From NCBI GenBank assembly GCA_001404055.1, contig CXTY01000019.1, positions 1-64,000 of the forward strand: a stretch of DNA of 64,000 bases, written 5' to 3'. The notes below the pieces were generated by a model. That model worked only from the letters and a program-made list of their open reading frames with translations, was not told the DNA's origin and did no database searches. The translations under genes and the position numbers were made by a program. Source of the DNA: Roseibium album. GTDB taxonomy: Bacteria; Pseudomonadota; Alphaproteobacteria; Rhizobiales; Stappiaceae. Positions 17,054 through 28,984 of the stretch are shown piece by piece. Position 1 is the stretch's first letter, and each line of letters starts with the position of its first letter.

Positions 17054-17659
17054 ATGGTTGTTGAAAGTGATGGACTTTTAGACGAGAGCAGTTTGATCGC
17101 GGCCCCGTTGCCGCAGGAAGCGGTTCGTGTGCGGCTCGACCTGCCACGCGCGGACGATCTGGCCGATCTTGTGTATCTGGCCAACAACAAGACCGTGGCA
17201 GCAAACCTTGCCACGATGCCTCACCCTTTTTCGGCGCATGACGGCCGTGCGATGATCTCGAAGGCCGGCCTTCATCGCGCAAACAACGCGATTTTCGCAG
17301 TCCGGCTGAAAAGCACAGGGCGAATTATCGGTATTGCGCGATACGCGGTGATGGAAGCGGGTGGTCCCGTTCACGTCGGCTACTGGCTGGGTGAACCGTT
17401 CTGGGGCCAGGGTCTGGCAACCGAGGCGGTGCATACGCTGGTCGACCATGCCTTTACGCACCACGAAATTACCGAGCTGCAAGGCTCCTGCAGAGTGACC
17501 AATCCGGCTTCGCGTCGGGTTCTGATCAAATCCGGGTTCCAGTACCGGGATCAGGCCATGATCCGCTCCGTTGGAGCTGGCGGGTCGGTACCAATCGAAC
17601 GCTACACATTGGAACGCGGTGTTTGGAAGTCTTTGAAAGGATGGGGGCAGGGACAATGA
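17054..17659 (+). CDS. GNAT-family N-acetyltransferase 1 of 3
   Basis: A 201-residue acetyl-CoA-dependent acetyltransferase of the RimJ/RimL subtype. The acetyl-CoA loop is VGYWLGEPFWGQGLATEAVH (about 123-142), followed by CRVTNPASRRVLIKSGFQYR. The ATG at 17054 is chosen over the in-frame 17009 start because ggagg sits seven bases before it and the upstream codons overlap the rpmA terminator. Its stop overlaps the next start by three bases (atga). Its target is unknown; position next to ribosomal genes suggests, but does not prove, a ribosomal or translation-factor substrate. Confidence 0.9.
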   Translation: MVVESDGLLDESSLIAAPLPQEAVRVRLDLPRADDLADLVYLANNKTVAANLATMPHPFSAHDGRAMISKAGLHRANNAIFAVRLKSTGRIIGIARYAVMEAGGPVHVGYWLGEPFWGQGLATEAVHTLVDHAFTHHEITELQGSCRVTNPASRRVLIKSGFQYRDQAMIRSVGAGGSVPIERYTLERGVWKSLKGWGQGQ

Positions 17660-18221
17660 TGAGTTTGCCGGAATTGAGAACGCGACGCCTGGTCATGCGA
17701 CCACTGGAAGCCAGAGACGCGGACGCCATTGCTGACCTGGGTGGGCGCGATTTTGAAATCGTTCGCTGGCTCACAGGCGCGTCCTGGCCTTATGTGGAAG
17801 GTGAGGCGGAAGACTTCGTCAGCAAGATTGTCGGCACCAACCCACTGGAAACCGAAGCGGTGTTTGTCGTGACCCTGGGCGGTGTCTTCATTGGAGTCGC
17901 GGCAATTGAAGCGCCTGGCGATCTGAAGGACCTACCGGAACTGCCAACGGTTGGTTACTGGATTGGGCGCGCGTTTCAAGGGCATGGCTATGCGAGCGAA
18001 GCCGTTGAGGCAGTGCTTGAATGGGCGTTTGAAACTTACAAGACGGATGCCATTGCTGCACGGGTGTTCGATGAGAATACGCGGTCCCGTGGTCTCCTGC
18101 GCAAATTGGGGTTCAAGCCATACAGCTTGACCGAACGGTTTGCCAAAGCGCTCGACCGCAGGGTTCCCAACCTGATTGTCAGGTTGGAGCGTTCCGATTT
18201 CGAAGCTCGGAGGGAATTGGC

Positions 18222-18225
<4 letters not shown>
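17656..18225 (+). CDS. GNAT-family N-acetyltransferase 2 of 3
   Basis: A 189-residue GNAT protein beginning MMSLPELRTRRLVMRPLEAR. The acetyl-CoA loop is VGYWIGRAFQGHGYASEAVE and the later helix motif is RVFDENTRSRGLLRKLGFKP. An upstream in-frame start (17623) would run further into the preceding gene and lacks family similarity. Both ends overlap neighbours by about four bases, so the three acetyltransferases form one translational unit. Substrate is unknown. Confidence 0.9.
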
Positions 18226-19856
<1,631 letters not shown>

Positions 19857-19857
<1 letters not shown>

Positions 19858-20993
19858 TGTCGTCCCATAGTCTCAAAAGCTATAGCCGGATCGTTGTCAA
19901 AATTGGTTCTGCTCTGCTTGTGGAACAGGGCGAATTGAAACGTGCCTGGCTGGACGCATTGATTTCAGACATCGTGTCTCTTGCCAATTCTGGCGCCGAA
20001 GTCCTGATCGTGTCATCCGGGTCAATAGCCCTGGGTCGCGGTGTTTTAGGGCTGCCGAAAAGGCCGCTCAAACTGGAAGAGAGTCAGGCGGCTGCGGCGG
20101 CAGGACAGATTGCGCTTGCCGAGGCTTATGCGGACGCGCTGGGCGCGCACGGCAAAAAAGCGGGACAGATCCTCCTGACGCTTGGCGATACGGAAGAAAG
20201 GCGCCGCTATTTGAACGCGCGCGCCACGATCGCAACGCTTTTGAAGTTGGGTGCGGTGCCGATCGTCAACGAGAACGATTCCGTTGCAACGTCTGAAATC
20301 CGTTATGGCGACAATGATCGTCTGGCAGCCCGCGTGGCAACAATGGCAAGTGCGGATTGCCTGGTGCTGCTGTCTGATATCGATGGGCTGTATACGGCGC
20401 CCCCCACGCAAGACCCGGAAGCGGTGTTCCTGCCTGAAGTGCCACGTATCACGCCTGAAATCGAGGCGATGGCCGGAAGTGCCGGTTCAGAGTTGTCGCG
20501 CGGTGGCATGAAGACCAAGATTGATGCCGGAAAGATCGCGACGGCTGCAGGAACTTCGATGGTTATCACTTCCGGCAAGGAACTGAACCCTCTGACGAGA
20601 CTGGCCGACGGTGGCCGTGGAACCTGGTTCCCGGCTCTGGGTTCACCGGCAAGCGCGCGCAAGGCATGGATTGGCGGTCACCTGGAGCCGAAGGGTGAAA
20701 TCACGTTGGATGAAGGCGCAGCCGGAGCAATGAAGTCCGGCAAGAGCCTTTTGCCTGCCGGCGTTCTATCCGTCACCGGCCGATTTTCCCGAGGGGATGC
20801 CGTTGTCCTGCTCGATGCCGAGGGCCAAACAATCGGCCGCGGGCTGGTTGCATATGATGCTGAAGAAGCTCAACTGATAGCTGGCCGCAACAGCAGGGAG
20901 ATCGAGGCAATTGTCGGGTATCCGGGCCGGGCTGAAATGATCCACCGGGATGATCTTGTTCTCGAGGATGCCTTTTTGAACGGAACGCGTTAA
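19857..20993 (+). CDS. proB: Glutamate 5-kinase
   Basis: A 378-residue enzyme making gamma-glutamyl phosphate, the first step of proline synthesis. The amino-acid kinase domain (1-260) contains [56 protein letters not shown] and [20 protein letters not shown]. The C-terminal PUA domain (about 275-378) is present. The ATG at 19857 overlaps the obgE stop; an earlier in-frame ATG at 19845 lies inside obgE and is less likely. It is followed by proA after 53 bases. Confidence 0.97.
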
Positions 20994-21046
20994 AACGCTG
21001 CAGAACTTGCGGTTCATCTGAGCCGGATAAACAGGAGTTGGTGAGT

Positions 21047-22327
21047 ATGCTGGACAAGGTCGAGGCAGATACGACTGAAGCGCTGATGGCAGAGATCGGG
21101 CAACGCGCCCGGGCTGCTGGGCGGATCCTTGCGACTGCTCCAACAGATGTGAAGAACAGTGCATTAAGCGAAATGGCGAAAGCTGTTCGTGCGGCAACCC
21201 CTGAGATTCTGGCCGGTAACAAGCTTGATGTTGAAGCGATGACCGCAAATGGCCAGACAGCAGCTTTTCTGGACCGCGGAACGCTGACCGAGGACAGGGT
21301 TGAGGCGATTGCCAGAGCACTGGAGGATATTGTCGCTCTGGATGATCCTGTCGGCGATGTCATTGCTGCCTGGGACAGGCCAAACGGTTTGAAGATCGAA
21401 CGCGTGCGCACACCGCTTGGCGTGATCGGCGTCATTTATGAAAGCCGGCCGAATGTCACTGCAGACGCCGGTGCACTTTGTCTCAAGGCAGGAAACGCCG
21501 TGGTATTGCGCGGCGGGTCGGACACAATCCGTTCCAACACGGCGATCCATGCCGCCCTGCGGAAGGGTCTTGCTGCGGCTGGATTGCCGCAAGATGCCAT
21601 ACAGATCGTTCCGGTCACTGACCGGGCTGCCGTTGGAGAAATGCTGCGCGGCCTGAATGGCAATCTGGACGTGATCGTGCCGCGCGGAGGTCGTTCGCTT
21701 GTCGAACGCGTTCAAACCGAGGCGCGTGTTCCTGTTTTTGCGCATCTGGAAGGGCTGGTGCATATATTCCTCGACACGTCCGCGGACCTGCAGAAGTCGA
21801 TCGATATTGTCGTGAATTCCAAACTTCGTCGCACGGGCATTTGCGGTTCGCTCGAGACGCTCCTCGTCCATAAAGGTGTTGCGCATAGCCATATGCCTGC
21901 CATCATATCTGCGCTGCAGGAACAGGGATGTGAGGTGCGTGGAGACGCTGTGGTGCGTGATATCTGCGAAAACATCGTACCGGCTAGCGAAGATGACTGG
22001 TCAACGGAATATCTGGACAAAATCCTGTCTGTGAAAGTCGTCGATGACCTTGACGCAGCCATGTTACATATCACCAGATATGGCTCGAACCACACGGATT
22101 GCATCCTGACTGAAGACCAGGCCGTTGCTGATCGTTTTCAGGCTGAAGTCGATTCAGCAATCGTGCTGCACAATGCTTCGACACAGTATGCAGATGGCGG
22201 CGAATTCGGCATGGGTGCGGAAATTGGTATTGCCACCGGCCGTATGCACGCTCGCGGCCCGGTTGGTGTCGAGCAATTGACCAGCTTCAAATACAAGGTC
22301 CATGGTCAGGGTCAAACGCGTCCATGA
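21047..22327 (+). CDS. proA: Glutamate-5-semialdehyde dehydrogenase
   Basis: A 426-residue NADPH-dependent reductase producing glutamate semialdehyde for proline synthesis. It shows [48 protein letters not shown], and the catalytic cysteine in [37 protein letters not shown] closes the family core. The ATG at 21047 is preferred because aggag lies nine bases upstream; TTG and GTG codons at 21038 and 21041 are too close to it. It overlaps nadD by four bases. Confidence 0.97.
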   Translation: MLDKVEADTTEALMAEIGQRARAAGRILATAPTDVKNSALSEMAKAVRAATPEILAGNKLDVEAMTANGQTAAFLDRGTLTEDRVEAIARALEDIVALDDPVGDVIAAWDRPNGLKIERVRTPLGVIGVIYESRPNVTADAGALCLKAGNAVVLRGGSDTIRSNTAIHAALRKGLAAAGLPQDAIQIVPVTDRAAVGEMLRGLNGNLDVIVPRGGRSLVERVQTEARVPVFAHLEGLVHIFLDTSADLQKSIDIVVNSKLRRTGICGSLETLLVHKGVAHSHMPAIISALQEQGCEVRGDAVVRDICENIVPASEDDWSTEYLDKILSVKVVDDLDAAMLHITRYGSNHTDCILTEDQAVADRFQAEVDSAIVLHNASTQYADGGEFGMGAEIGIATGRMHARGPVGVEQLTSFKYKVHGQGQTRP

Positions 22328-22959
22328 GCCCACGAAGTGCCGGGTTGGAGATTGATCAAAACTGGCTGAAGCTGCCGCACGTTGAGGCATGCAATCGCGT
22401 CGGAATCTTTGGCGGGTCATTCAATCCGCCACATTCCGGACATCGGCTGGTGGCTTCAACGGTGCTGAAGCGATTGGAACTGGATCAGGTCTGGTGGTTC
22501 GTGACCCCTGGTAATCCGCTCAAAAGCCACTCCGAACTGGTGCCGCTGGAAACGCGATTGGAAATGGCTTCAGAATTGGCCGATCATCCGCGCATGAAGG
22601 TAACGGCCTACGAAGCGTTCTTGGGGACGCCTTACACTGCAAAAACTGTCACTGCGTTGAAGGTGCTGCGCCCTGCAATTCGATTCGTCTGGGTCATGGG
22701 TGCTGACAATTTAGCTGATTTTCACCACTGGCAGGATTGGCGCACAATTGTGGGTTCCGTGCCGATCGCTATTGTTGACAGGCCAGGGGCTTCGCTGTCC
22801 GTTTTGTCATCTCCGATGGCAAAAGCTTATGAAAAACATCGCCTTCCGGAAGAAGATGCTGCGCTTCTGCCGGATCTGGCCGCGCCGGTCTGGACGTTTC
22901 TGCACACACCGCTTGATCAGGCGTCCTCCACAGATTTAAGGCGAAATCAACAAGCATGA
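22324..22959 (+). CDS. nadD: Nicotinate-nucleotide adenylyltransferase
   Basis: A 211-residue enzyme joining nicotinate mononucleotide to ATP in NAD synthesis. The nucleotidyltransferase motif is [20 protein letters not shown] (about 29-48, HxGH at its centre). [20 protein letters not shown] and [20 protein letters not shown] are typical of NadD, and the C-terminal [11 protein letters not shown] replaces the usual ISSTxIR. ATGA overlap with proA shows coupling. The downstream order rsfS-rlmH is conserved in the class. Confidence 0.96.
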   Translation: MSPRSAGLEIDQNWLKLPHVEACNRVGIFGGSFNPPHSGHRLVASTVLKRLELDQVWWFVTPGNPLKSHSELVPLETRLEMASELADHPRMKVTAYEAFLGTPYTAKTVTALKVLRPAIRFVWVMGADNLADFHHWQDWRTIVGSVPIAIVDRPGASLSVLSSPMAKAYEKHRLPEEDAALLPDLAAPVWTFLHTPLDQASSTDLRRNQQA

Positions 22960-23189
22960 GGGTTGGATTCACCAGTAACCACGGCTTGTCTTGAAATTGC
23001 CAAACGAGAAGCGGTATTATGAATGCGGTCGCGATGAGCGCGGCCGAGGTACGGTCAACCGGTCCTGCATCCAATATGGGTGACGTAAGAAGTCGAACTT
23101 ATCTGTTCGAGACGACGTTGGGCGCAGGACGGCATAAACGACGAAAGGCACAACACCTGACCATGACCTTTGAAAGTGGGCGGACAGAT

Positions 23190-23573
23190 ATGTCTACCCC
23201 CATGCAGGCTTCCGTAAGCACTGATCTTACGGCTGACCTCCTCGATACGGTTCTTGCAAGTCTCGACGACTCCAAAGCTGAGGACCCTGTTACTCTTGAC
23301 ATCGCAGGCAAAAGTTCCCTGGCCGATCACATGGTGATCGTGTCCGGACGCTCCCATCGTCATGTGGGCGCGATTGCGGACCATTTGCTGAAAGACCTGA
23401 AATTGGCGGGTATGCGCTCGGCAAAAGTTGAAGGTCAAAGCACCTGCGATTGGGTACTGATAGATGCGGGTGATGTGATCGTTCACATTTTCCGTCCGGA
23501 AGTTCGCGGTTTCTACAATCTTGAAAAGATGTGGGCACCTGAAACGGACGATGCACCCCAGTTTGTCGGCTGA
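23190..23573 (+). CDS. rsfS: Ribosomal silencing factor RsfS
   Basis: A 127-residue RsfS/Iojap protein that binds L14 and blocks subunit joining in starvation. Family core: LASLDDSKAEDPVTLDIAGK, DHMVIVSGRSHRHVGAIADH, and CDWVLIDAGDVIVHIFRPEV ending RGFYNLEKMW. The frame is open back to 23019, with another possible ATG at 23163; family similarity begins after MSTPMQASVSTD, so 23190 is chosen with moderate confidence. It follows nadD and precedes rlmH, its usual neighbour. Confidence 0.95.
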   Translation: MSTPMQASVSTDLTADLLDTVLASLDDSKAEDPVTLDIAGKSSLADHMVIVSGRSHRHVGAIADHLLKDLKLAGMRSAKVEGQSTCDWVLIDAGDVIVHIFRPEVRGFYNLEKMWAPETDDAPQFVG

Positions 23574-23656
23574 TACGGCTTTGAGGTTTTGAAGTCAGAA
23601 CCTCTCGGCCTGTCCAGACAGAGAGCAATACCGGACCGGCGTCCGGCGGAGTATTT

Positions 23657-24139
23657 ATGCGCTTAACGCTTTCCTGCATCGGGCGAATGAAGTCTGGTGC
23701 GGACAAGGATCTATTCGACCGGTATGTCGACCGCGCGCGCAAGACCGGGCGTGGTCTGGGTATTACAGATGTCAATCTCAAGGAAACGCCGGAAAGTCGC
23801 GCCCAAAGGGCAGACGAGCGTAAAACAGAAGAGGCAAAGGTCATTCTTCAGTCTCTTTCAGCGGGCGCACGTCTCGTGGTTCTCGATGAAAACGGCAAGA
23901 ACCTGACAAGTCCTGCCTTCAGCGACAAGCTGGAAAACTGGAAGAACGAAGGCGTTCCGGAAATAGCCTTTGCCATAGGTGGCGCCGACGGACATGGTCC
24001 TGAAATTCTTGACCGGGCGGATCTCAAGCTTGCGCTTGGCAGCATGACATGGCCGCATCAGATCGCCCGTGTTTTGCTGGCAGAGCAGATCTACAGGGCA
24101 ATGACCATCCAATCGGGCCATCCCTATCACAGGGTTTGA
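23657..24139 (+). CDS. rlmH: 23S rRNA pseudouridine-1915 N3-methyltransferase
   Basis: A 160-residue SPOUT methyltransferase that modifies position 1915 in helix 69 of 23S rRNA. Visible motifs: RLTLSCIGRMKSGADKDLFD, VVLDENGKNLTSPAFSDKLE, FAIGGADGHGPEIL (knot region) and LALGSMTWPHQIARVLLAEQ, with the C-terminal IYRAMTIQSGHPYHR. Length matches the family. It lies 83 bases after rsfS. Confidence 0.97.
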   Translation: MRLTLSCIGRMKSGADKDLFDRYVDRARKTGRGLGITDVNLKETPESRAQRADERKTEEAKVILQSLSAGARLVVLDENGKNLTSPAFSDKLENWKNEGVPEIAFAIGGADGHGPEILDRADLKLALGSMTWPHQIARVLLAEQIYRAMTIQSGHPYHRV

Positions 24140-24236
24140 TCAATCACCTGAGAGCACTGGTTTGGCTTTTCATCCGGCGAAATGGTGAGCCGCCGTGGTT
24201 GGTCGCTAATGTCAATCGTATGAAGGTCAATGTTAG

Positions 24237-24734
24237 TTGATACCCACTCTCGAAACGGAACGCCTGGTTTTACGGCCGATGAAAATGGACGACTGGCCGG
24301 ATTATTGCGCGCTGATGCAGTCCGAGCGCGCCACATACATGGGCGGTCCAGCCACGAAGGCAGTGGCCTGGGGAATGTTCTGTCACGATATGGCGCAATG
24401 GGCGCTTATGGGACATGGCGCCTTGATGATTGTTGATCGCAATTCCGGTCAGTGCCTTGGTCAGGTTGGGATCAATCATGGCCCGCTTTTTCCCGAGCAC
24501 GAGCTTGGGTGGTTCGTATATGCGGATGCTGAGGGCAGGGGCGCTGCATTTGAAGCGGCAAGCGCGTTGCGTAACTGGGTGTTTGAGAAACGGACACTCA
24601 CTACGCTCGTCAGCTATGTGGATCCAGGCAATGCCAAGTCATGCAATCTCGCGGAAAGACTGGGGGCAATTTTGGATGATAACGCTCAGCGACCAGATCC
24701 AAAAGATCTGGTGTTCAGGCATTCTTCGAGATGA
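24237..24734 (+). CDS. GNAT-family N-acetyltransferase
   Basis: A 165-residue RimJ/RimL-like acetyltransferase beginning IPTLETERLVLRPMKMDDW. The acetyl-CoA site is LGWFVYADAEGRGAAFEAAS and the end shows VDPGNAKSCNLAERLGAILD. The start is a TTG at 24237, the only in-frame start before the conserved ETERL motif. It lies 97 bases after rlmH and may be transcribed with it. It is the fourth acetyltransferase gene in 8 kb. Substrate is unknown. Confidence 0.88.
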   Translation: MIPTLETERLVLRPMKMDDWPDYCALMQSERATYMGGPATKAVAWGMFCHDMAQWALMGHGALMIVDRNSGQCLGQVGINHGPLFPEHELGWFVYADAEGRGAAFEAASALRNWVFEKRTLTTLVSYVDPGNAKSCNLAERLGAILDDNAQRPDPKDLVFRHSSR

Positions 24735-24990
24735 TTTGGGGATATCAACAGGCGGGTGAAAGCCAGAAAACGGCGTTCGGCAAATTTGTCACAATGGTTA
24801 ATAAACCGTTCGTTATGGCTTGAAAATCCCGCTTTGCCCGTATCTCGCCTCATTCGCCACGTAACGGAACATCTGAGGTTAGGCGGCACACGTGTGGGAG
24901 CAAGTGTTAACGTCCGGTCATTAATGTAAACGGTTCGTTAACGCAGACTGTGTATCGCAGGTATTGAAAACCTTTGGGAGCTAAGGCGTA
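24735..24990. promoter_or_regulatory. Promoter region of the envC-ctpA cluster
   Basis: This 256-base gap contains several ttaa half-sites: 24798-24801, 24907-24910, 24921-24924 and 24938-24941. CtrA, the alphaproteobacterial cell-cycle regulator, binds ttaa-N7-ttaa. Spacings here (N10 and N13) do not fit exactly, so control by CtrA is only a possibility. The following genes act in cell separation, which CtrA often controls. Confidence 0.25.
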
Positions 24991-26382
24991 TTGAAACCGG
25001 ATCGCATCATAGCTGTGCGTCCAGGACTTAAGAAGCGGATGGTAGGTAACCCGCTCTTGAGTGGTGCCTTATTGTGTTCGTTTTTGATGCTTGTTCCTGT
25101 CGGCGCAACAGAAAGCATTGACGAGACACCGCTCGAAACGGCTTCTGTTGCTCCTGAGGTTGGGGCTGTTCTTGAGCGAAAGAAAACGCGCGAAGAAGAG
25201 TTGGCTGCGCTGTCTCGTGACATCGAGGTCTCAACCGACAGGCAGGCAGCGATTGCGCGTGAGATCCGCGCGCTGGATCGCGACCGCGAGACGCTGAATG
25301 CCAAGATCATCAGCTCGTCGGATACGATCAAGGGCCTGGAAACGGAATTGAGTGACACCGAACGGCGTTTGAGAAGCCTCGGTGAAAACGAAGATGCGGT
25401 TCGGCTTTCATTGATCGCGCGCCGCGATATTCTGGCTGAGGTTCTTGCAGCATTGCAGCGCATTGGCAGGCGGCCTCCACCAGCACTGGCAGTGCGGCCG
25501 AGCGATGCTCTGTCAGCCGTGCGCAGCGCGATTCTTTTGAACGCGGTGATGCCTGAGTTGAAGATCGAAACGGAAGCACTGGCGGCTGACCTGAAAGAGT
25601 TACATCGGTTAAAAGCGGTGATTGCAGAGGAAAAAAACCGTCTGCGCGGCGATGCAATGCGATTGGCTGAGGAAAAGTCGCGGCTAGAGCTTCTCTTGAG
25701 CGCCAAAAGGCAGGAACATCAGAAATCGGTTCGAGATCTCGAGGACGAGAAACAACGAGCAGCGCAATTGGCGGCACAGGCAGGGTCTCTCCAGGAATTG
25801 ATCACAAGTCTAGAAGCTGAAATTGAAAGCGCTCGGGAAGCTGCCAGAAAATCGCAACAGGCCTCCCTGGACAACGGTCGAAAAGCCTCGCGCAATTTTG
25901 ATCCGTTTGCTGACCCTGGAAGATTGGCCCCGGCGATATCGTTTCAGGGCGCAAAAGGTCAGCTGCCACAACCGGTTTCAGGAACCCTGTTGAAAGGTTA
26001 TGGCCAGGAAGATGAATTCGGTGGTGTGACAGAAGGTCAATCTATTGCCACAAGACCGGGTTCTAATGTGTCTTCACCGGCGGACGGTTGGGTGGTCTAC
26101 GCAGGACCCTTTCGTTCTTACGGTCAGCTCTTGATCCTGAATACCGGCGACGGCTACCATGTGCTTCTGGCCGGCATGGACCGGATAGATGCTGAATTGG
26201 GGCAGTTTGTTCTTACCGGGGAACCGGTTGGTCTAATGGGCGCGACACAATGGGCAAGCGCTTCAACGTTCGGCTTGGGTTCGACCCAGCCAATATTATA
26301 TGTGGAATTTCGGAAAGACGGCCGTGCGATCGATCCCACACCATGGTGGGCGCACACAGAAGAAGAAAAGGCTCGCGGATGA
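24991..26382 (+). CDS. EnvC-like murein hydrolase activator
   Basis: A 463-residue periplasmic protein. An N-terminal signal segment (about 20-45, PLLSGALLCSFLMLVPVGAT) is followed by long coiled coils (60-310) and a C-terminal LytM/M23 domain (about 335-455): GQSIATRPGSNVSSPADGWV, YGQLLILNTGDGYHVLLAGM and PILYVEFRKDGRAIDPTPWW. The zinc-binding HxxxD and HxH residues are absent, as in EnvC, so it should activate amidases rather than cut peptidoglycan itself. It starts with TTG at 24991 after ggagctaagg. It overlaps ctpA by four bases. Confidence 0.92.
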   Translation: MKPDRIIAVRPGLKKRMVGNPLLSGALLCSFLMLVPVGATESIDETPLETASVAPEVGAVLERKKTREEELAALSRDIEVSTDRQAAIAREIRALDRDRETLNAKIISSSDTIKGLETELSDTERRLRSLGENEDAVRLSLIARRDILAEVLAALQRIGRRPPPALAVRPSDALSAVRSAILLNAVMPELKIETEALAADLKELHRLKAVIAEEKNRLRGDAMRLAEEKSRLELLLSAKRQEHQKSVRDLEDEKQRAAQLAAQAGSLQELITSLEAEIESAREAARKSQQASLDNGRKASRNFDPFADPGRLAPAISFQGAKGQLPQPVSGTLLKGYGQEDEFGGVTEGQSIATRPGSNVSSPADGWVVYAGPFRSYGQLLILNTGDGYHVLLAGMDRIDAELGQFVLTGEPVGLMGATQWASASTFGLGSTQPILYVEFRKDGRAIDPTPWWAHTEEEKARG

Positions 26383-27707
26383 TACGGAAAGCTTCCTTGC
26401 TGCTGGTGGGCGCCCTCATGGGTGCTGCAGCGATCACGACAATGTCCCAGATGCCGCTCAATGTTTCGGTAGCGGCCAATGCTGCGGCGACGGATACTTA
26501 CCGTCAGCTCAATCTGTTTGGGGACGTGTTTGAACGGGTGCGTTCGGACTACGTGGAAGTTCCCGATGATGCCCAGCTGATTGAAAATGCTATCAACGGC
26601 ATGCTGACTTCGCTGGATCCGCATTCCAGCTATATGTCGCCAAAGAGCTTTCGTGACATGCAAGTTCAGACCCGTGGCGAGTTTGGTGGTCTGGGCATCG
26701 AAGTCACCATGGAAGATGGCTTGGTGAAAGTTGTTTCGCCGATCGATGATACTCCGGCCGCCAAAGCGGGCGTGCTGGCAGGCGATTTGATTACCGCAAT
26801 CGATGGCGAACAGGTTCAGGGACTGTCCCTGAATGAAGCGGTCGAAAAGATGCGTGGTGCGGTTAAAACCGACATCGTCGTGACAATTCGTCGACAGGGC
26901 CGGGATGATCTGTTCGATATCACCATCACACGTGACATCATTCGCATTCGTTCTGTTCGCTGGCGTGAGGAAGATGATGTCGGATATGTCCGTGTCACCC
27001 AATTCAACGAGCAGACATTCGATGGCTTGAAAAAAGGCATGGAAGAAATGTCCGCAAGTATTGGTGGCGATAAGCTGAAGGGCTTCGTTATCGACCTGCG
27101 CAACAATCCAGGCGGTCTTCTTGACCAGGCGATTGCGGTATCCGACGCATTCCTTGATCGCGGAGAAATTGTTTCAACACGTGGCCGCGAAGCCGATGAA
27201 ACCCAAAGGTACAACGCTCGTGCAGGTGATCTGACTAGCGGCAAACCAGTCATCGTTCTTGTGAACGGCGGTTCTGCATCAGCTTCCGAGATCGTTGCAG
27301 GTGCTCTTCAGGATCATCGCAGAGCAACCATTCTCGGTACGCGTTCTTTCGGCAAGGGATCTGTCCAGACGATCATTCCGCTGGGTGCGAATGGTGCTAT
27401 CCGCTTGACGACAGCTCGTTACTACACACCGTCCGGCACGTCCATTCAGGCCAAGGGCATCGTACCGGATATCGAATCCCTGCAGGACTTGCCTGATGAA
27501 CTCGTGGGCCGGGTCAGCACCAAGGGTGAAGCAGGTCTGCGCGGACACCTCGAGGCAGAAGGTGAAGAGCAGTCCGGTAGCCAGGCGTATGTACCGGCGG
27601 ACCCGAAGGATGACACTCAGCTCAAACTTGCACTGGATCTGTTGCGCGGCGTTCAGGTGAACAGCGCGTTCCCACCGGTGTCCGACAGCGCTGCTGTCAA
27701 GAACTGA
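26379..27707 (+). CDS. ctpA: Carboxy-terminal processing protease (S41)
   Basis: A 442-residue periplasmic serine protease with a signal peptide (MIRKASLLLVGALMGAAAI), a PDZ domain (about 85-165, FGGLGIEVTMEDGLVKVVSP) and a peptidase core. The catalytic dyad is S301 in NGGSASASEIVAGAL and K326 in GTRSFGKGSVQ. The ATG at 26379 overlaps the envC-like stop; the open frame upstream lies inside that gene. CtpA enzymes trim cell-wall hydrolases and outer-membrane proteins, so the pairing with an amidase activator makes sense. A hairpin follows the stop. Confidence 0.95.
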   Translation: MIRKASLLLVGALMGAAAITTMSQMPLNVSVAANAAATDTYRQLNLFGDVFERVRSDYVEVPDDAQLIENAINGMLTSLDPHSSYMSPKSFRDMQVQTRGEFGGLGIEVTMEDGLVKVVSPIDDTPAAKAGVLAGDLITAIDGEQVQGLSLNEAVEKMRGAVKTDIVVTIRRQGRDDLFDITITRDIIRIRSVRWREEDDVGYVRVTQFNEQTFDGLKKGMEEMSASIGGDKLKGFVIDLRNNPGGLLDQAIAVSDAFLDRGEIVSTRGREADETQRYNARAGDLTSGKPVIVLVNGGSASASEIVAGALQDHRRATILGTRSFGKGSVQTIIPLGANGAIRLTTARYYTPSGTSIQAKGIVPDIESLQDLPDELVGRVSTKGEAGLRGHLEAEGEEQSGSQAYVPADPKDDTQLKLALDLLRGVQVNSAFPPVSDSAAVKN

Positions 27708-27714
27708 CCAATTT

Positions 27715-27752
27715 CATGTGCGCTGGTTCGCCAGCGCGCATGGCTCATTTTG
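27715..27752 (+). terminator. Terminator-like hairpin after ctpA
   Basis: catgtgcgctgg (27715-27726) pairs with ccagcgcgcatg (27731-27742) around a ttcg tetraloop, followed by gctcattttgt. The stem is strong but the T-tract is short and interrupted, so termination may be partial. Confidence 0.6.
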
Positions 27753-27815
27753 TATTGCGTATTTCGACAACAAAAGTGACGCCGGTGCTTTGCCGGTAAA
27801 AGGCTCTGGACGCAA

Positions 27816-28961
27816 ATGTCGAGCGAAGATCTCACAGCTCCCCTAGGAATGGGAAAACGGCGGCTTATAAAGCTGCCGTTTGGTCTTATCGGTGCCGGTA
27901 TTATTAGTGTGATCGCGACCACCACACTTATCTGGATGGTTGTCGTAGATGATCCCCTCGGTGGTGAGCCGGTTGCGGTTTTACCTCTGGAATCCGTCGT
28001 TGAAGGGGTCACTTCGCGAGATATCGAAGTCGTGGAAATCCGCCCGGGAATTGGCGGTGATCTTGGCCCCAATCTCCGACCGGCCACAAGCCAGGATCTG
28101 CTCGGACCTCGCTACCAGATGGTTCTTCGTCCGGACGGACTGGGACCGGATGCGCCGGTTGAGACACTGTCCATCAACCCCGATTCACGTGTGAGCGAGC
28201 GTGTGGACTACGGGTTCCTGCCGAAAGTGAGCGCTGCGGGCGTCAGACCACTGGATGCATATTCCAGGCCGGTTGTACGCGAATTCTCTTCCATTCCGAG
28301 GATAGCTGTCGTTGTGAATGGGCTTGGCCTGAGTGAAACAGGGACCCAGAACGCGATTGATCGTTTGCCGTCAGAAATTACATTCGCAATGGCTCCCTAT
28401 GGCGAAGATCTGGATCTATGGATGCAGCAGGCACGCATGAAGGGCCACGAACTGTTGTTGCAGCTGCCTTTGGAACCTTTCGATTTTCCTGACAACGATC
28501 CTGGGCCACATACGCTTCTTGTAAGTCTTCGCCCGGCGGAGATGATGGACCGACTGTCATTTCTTCTGACACGCGTGACCAATTACGTTGGCGCCATCAA
28601 CGAGATGGGCGCTCGTTTTACCTCCACCAAACCTTCGATGCAGTATTTGCTGGAAAAACTGAAAGCACGCGGTTTGATGTTTGTGGACAATGGTACCTCC
28701 TCGCGCAGTATCGCGAAGGACATGTCTACAGAATTGCGCATTCCCTTCAGTGGCGTTGATGTTGTGTTGGACGAGGTGCCGCGGGAAGATAATATTGATG
28801 CAAAATTGTTGCAGCTTGAAGGTATCGCCCGCGCGCGCGGGTTCGCTGTTGCAGCCGGTTCTGCGCTTCCTGTGACGGTACGTCAGCTTGAAAAATGGGT
28901 GCAGGATCTGGAGGATCGAGGCCTCCAACTGGTCCCCATTAGCGCAACGATCGATAAGTAA
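27816..28961 (+). CDS. Divergent polysaccharide deacetylase family protein
   Basis: A 381-residue protein with an N-terminal membrane anchor (about 20-43, FGLIGAGIISVIATTTLIWM) and a C-terminal periplasmic domain (160-375) of the DUF610/YibQ type: IAVVVNGLGLSETGTQNAID, LPSEITFAMAPYGEDLDLWM, HELLLQLPLEPFDFPDNDPG, and YVGAINEMGARFT. This family is related to NodB deacetylases but usually lacks their metal site. It commonly sits after ctpA and before rppH, as here. A role in envelope or division is inferred from context. Confidence 0.9.
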   Translation: MSSEDLTAPLGMGKRRLIKLPFGLIGAGIISVIATTTLIWMVVVDDPLGGEPVAVLPLESVVEGVTSRDIEVVEIRPGIGGDLGPNLRPATSQDLLGPRYQMVLRPDGLGPDAPVETLSINPDSRVSERVDYGFLPKVSAAGVRPLDAYSRPVVREFSSIPRIAVVVNGLGLSETGTQNAIDRLPSEITFAMAPYGEDLDLWMQQARMKGHELLLQLPLEPFDFPDNDPGPHTLLVSLRPAEMMDRLSFLLTRVTNYVGAINEMGARFTSTKPSMQYLLEKLKARGLMFVDNGTSSRSIAKDMSTELRIPFSGVDVVLDEVPREDNIDAKLLQLEGIARARGFAVAAGSALPVTVRQLEKWVQDLEDRGLQLVPISATIDK

Positions 28962-28984
28962 TTTGCATAAAAATAGGTTTGTCC

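Noticed and set aside
24798..24941. A definite CtrA binding site upstream of the envC-like gene
   Set aside because: ttaa half-sites are present but none has the seven-base spacing; kept only as a weak regulatory note.
26154..27002. A 282-codon minus-strand frame over envC and ctpA
   Set aside because: Both plus-strand genes here have clear domains and catalytic residues; the minus frame is an antisense shadow.
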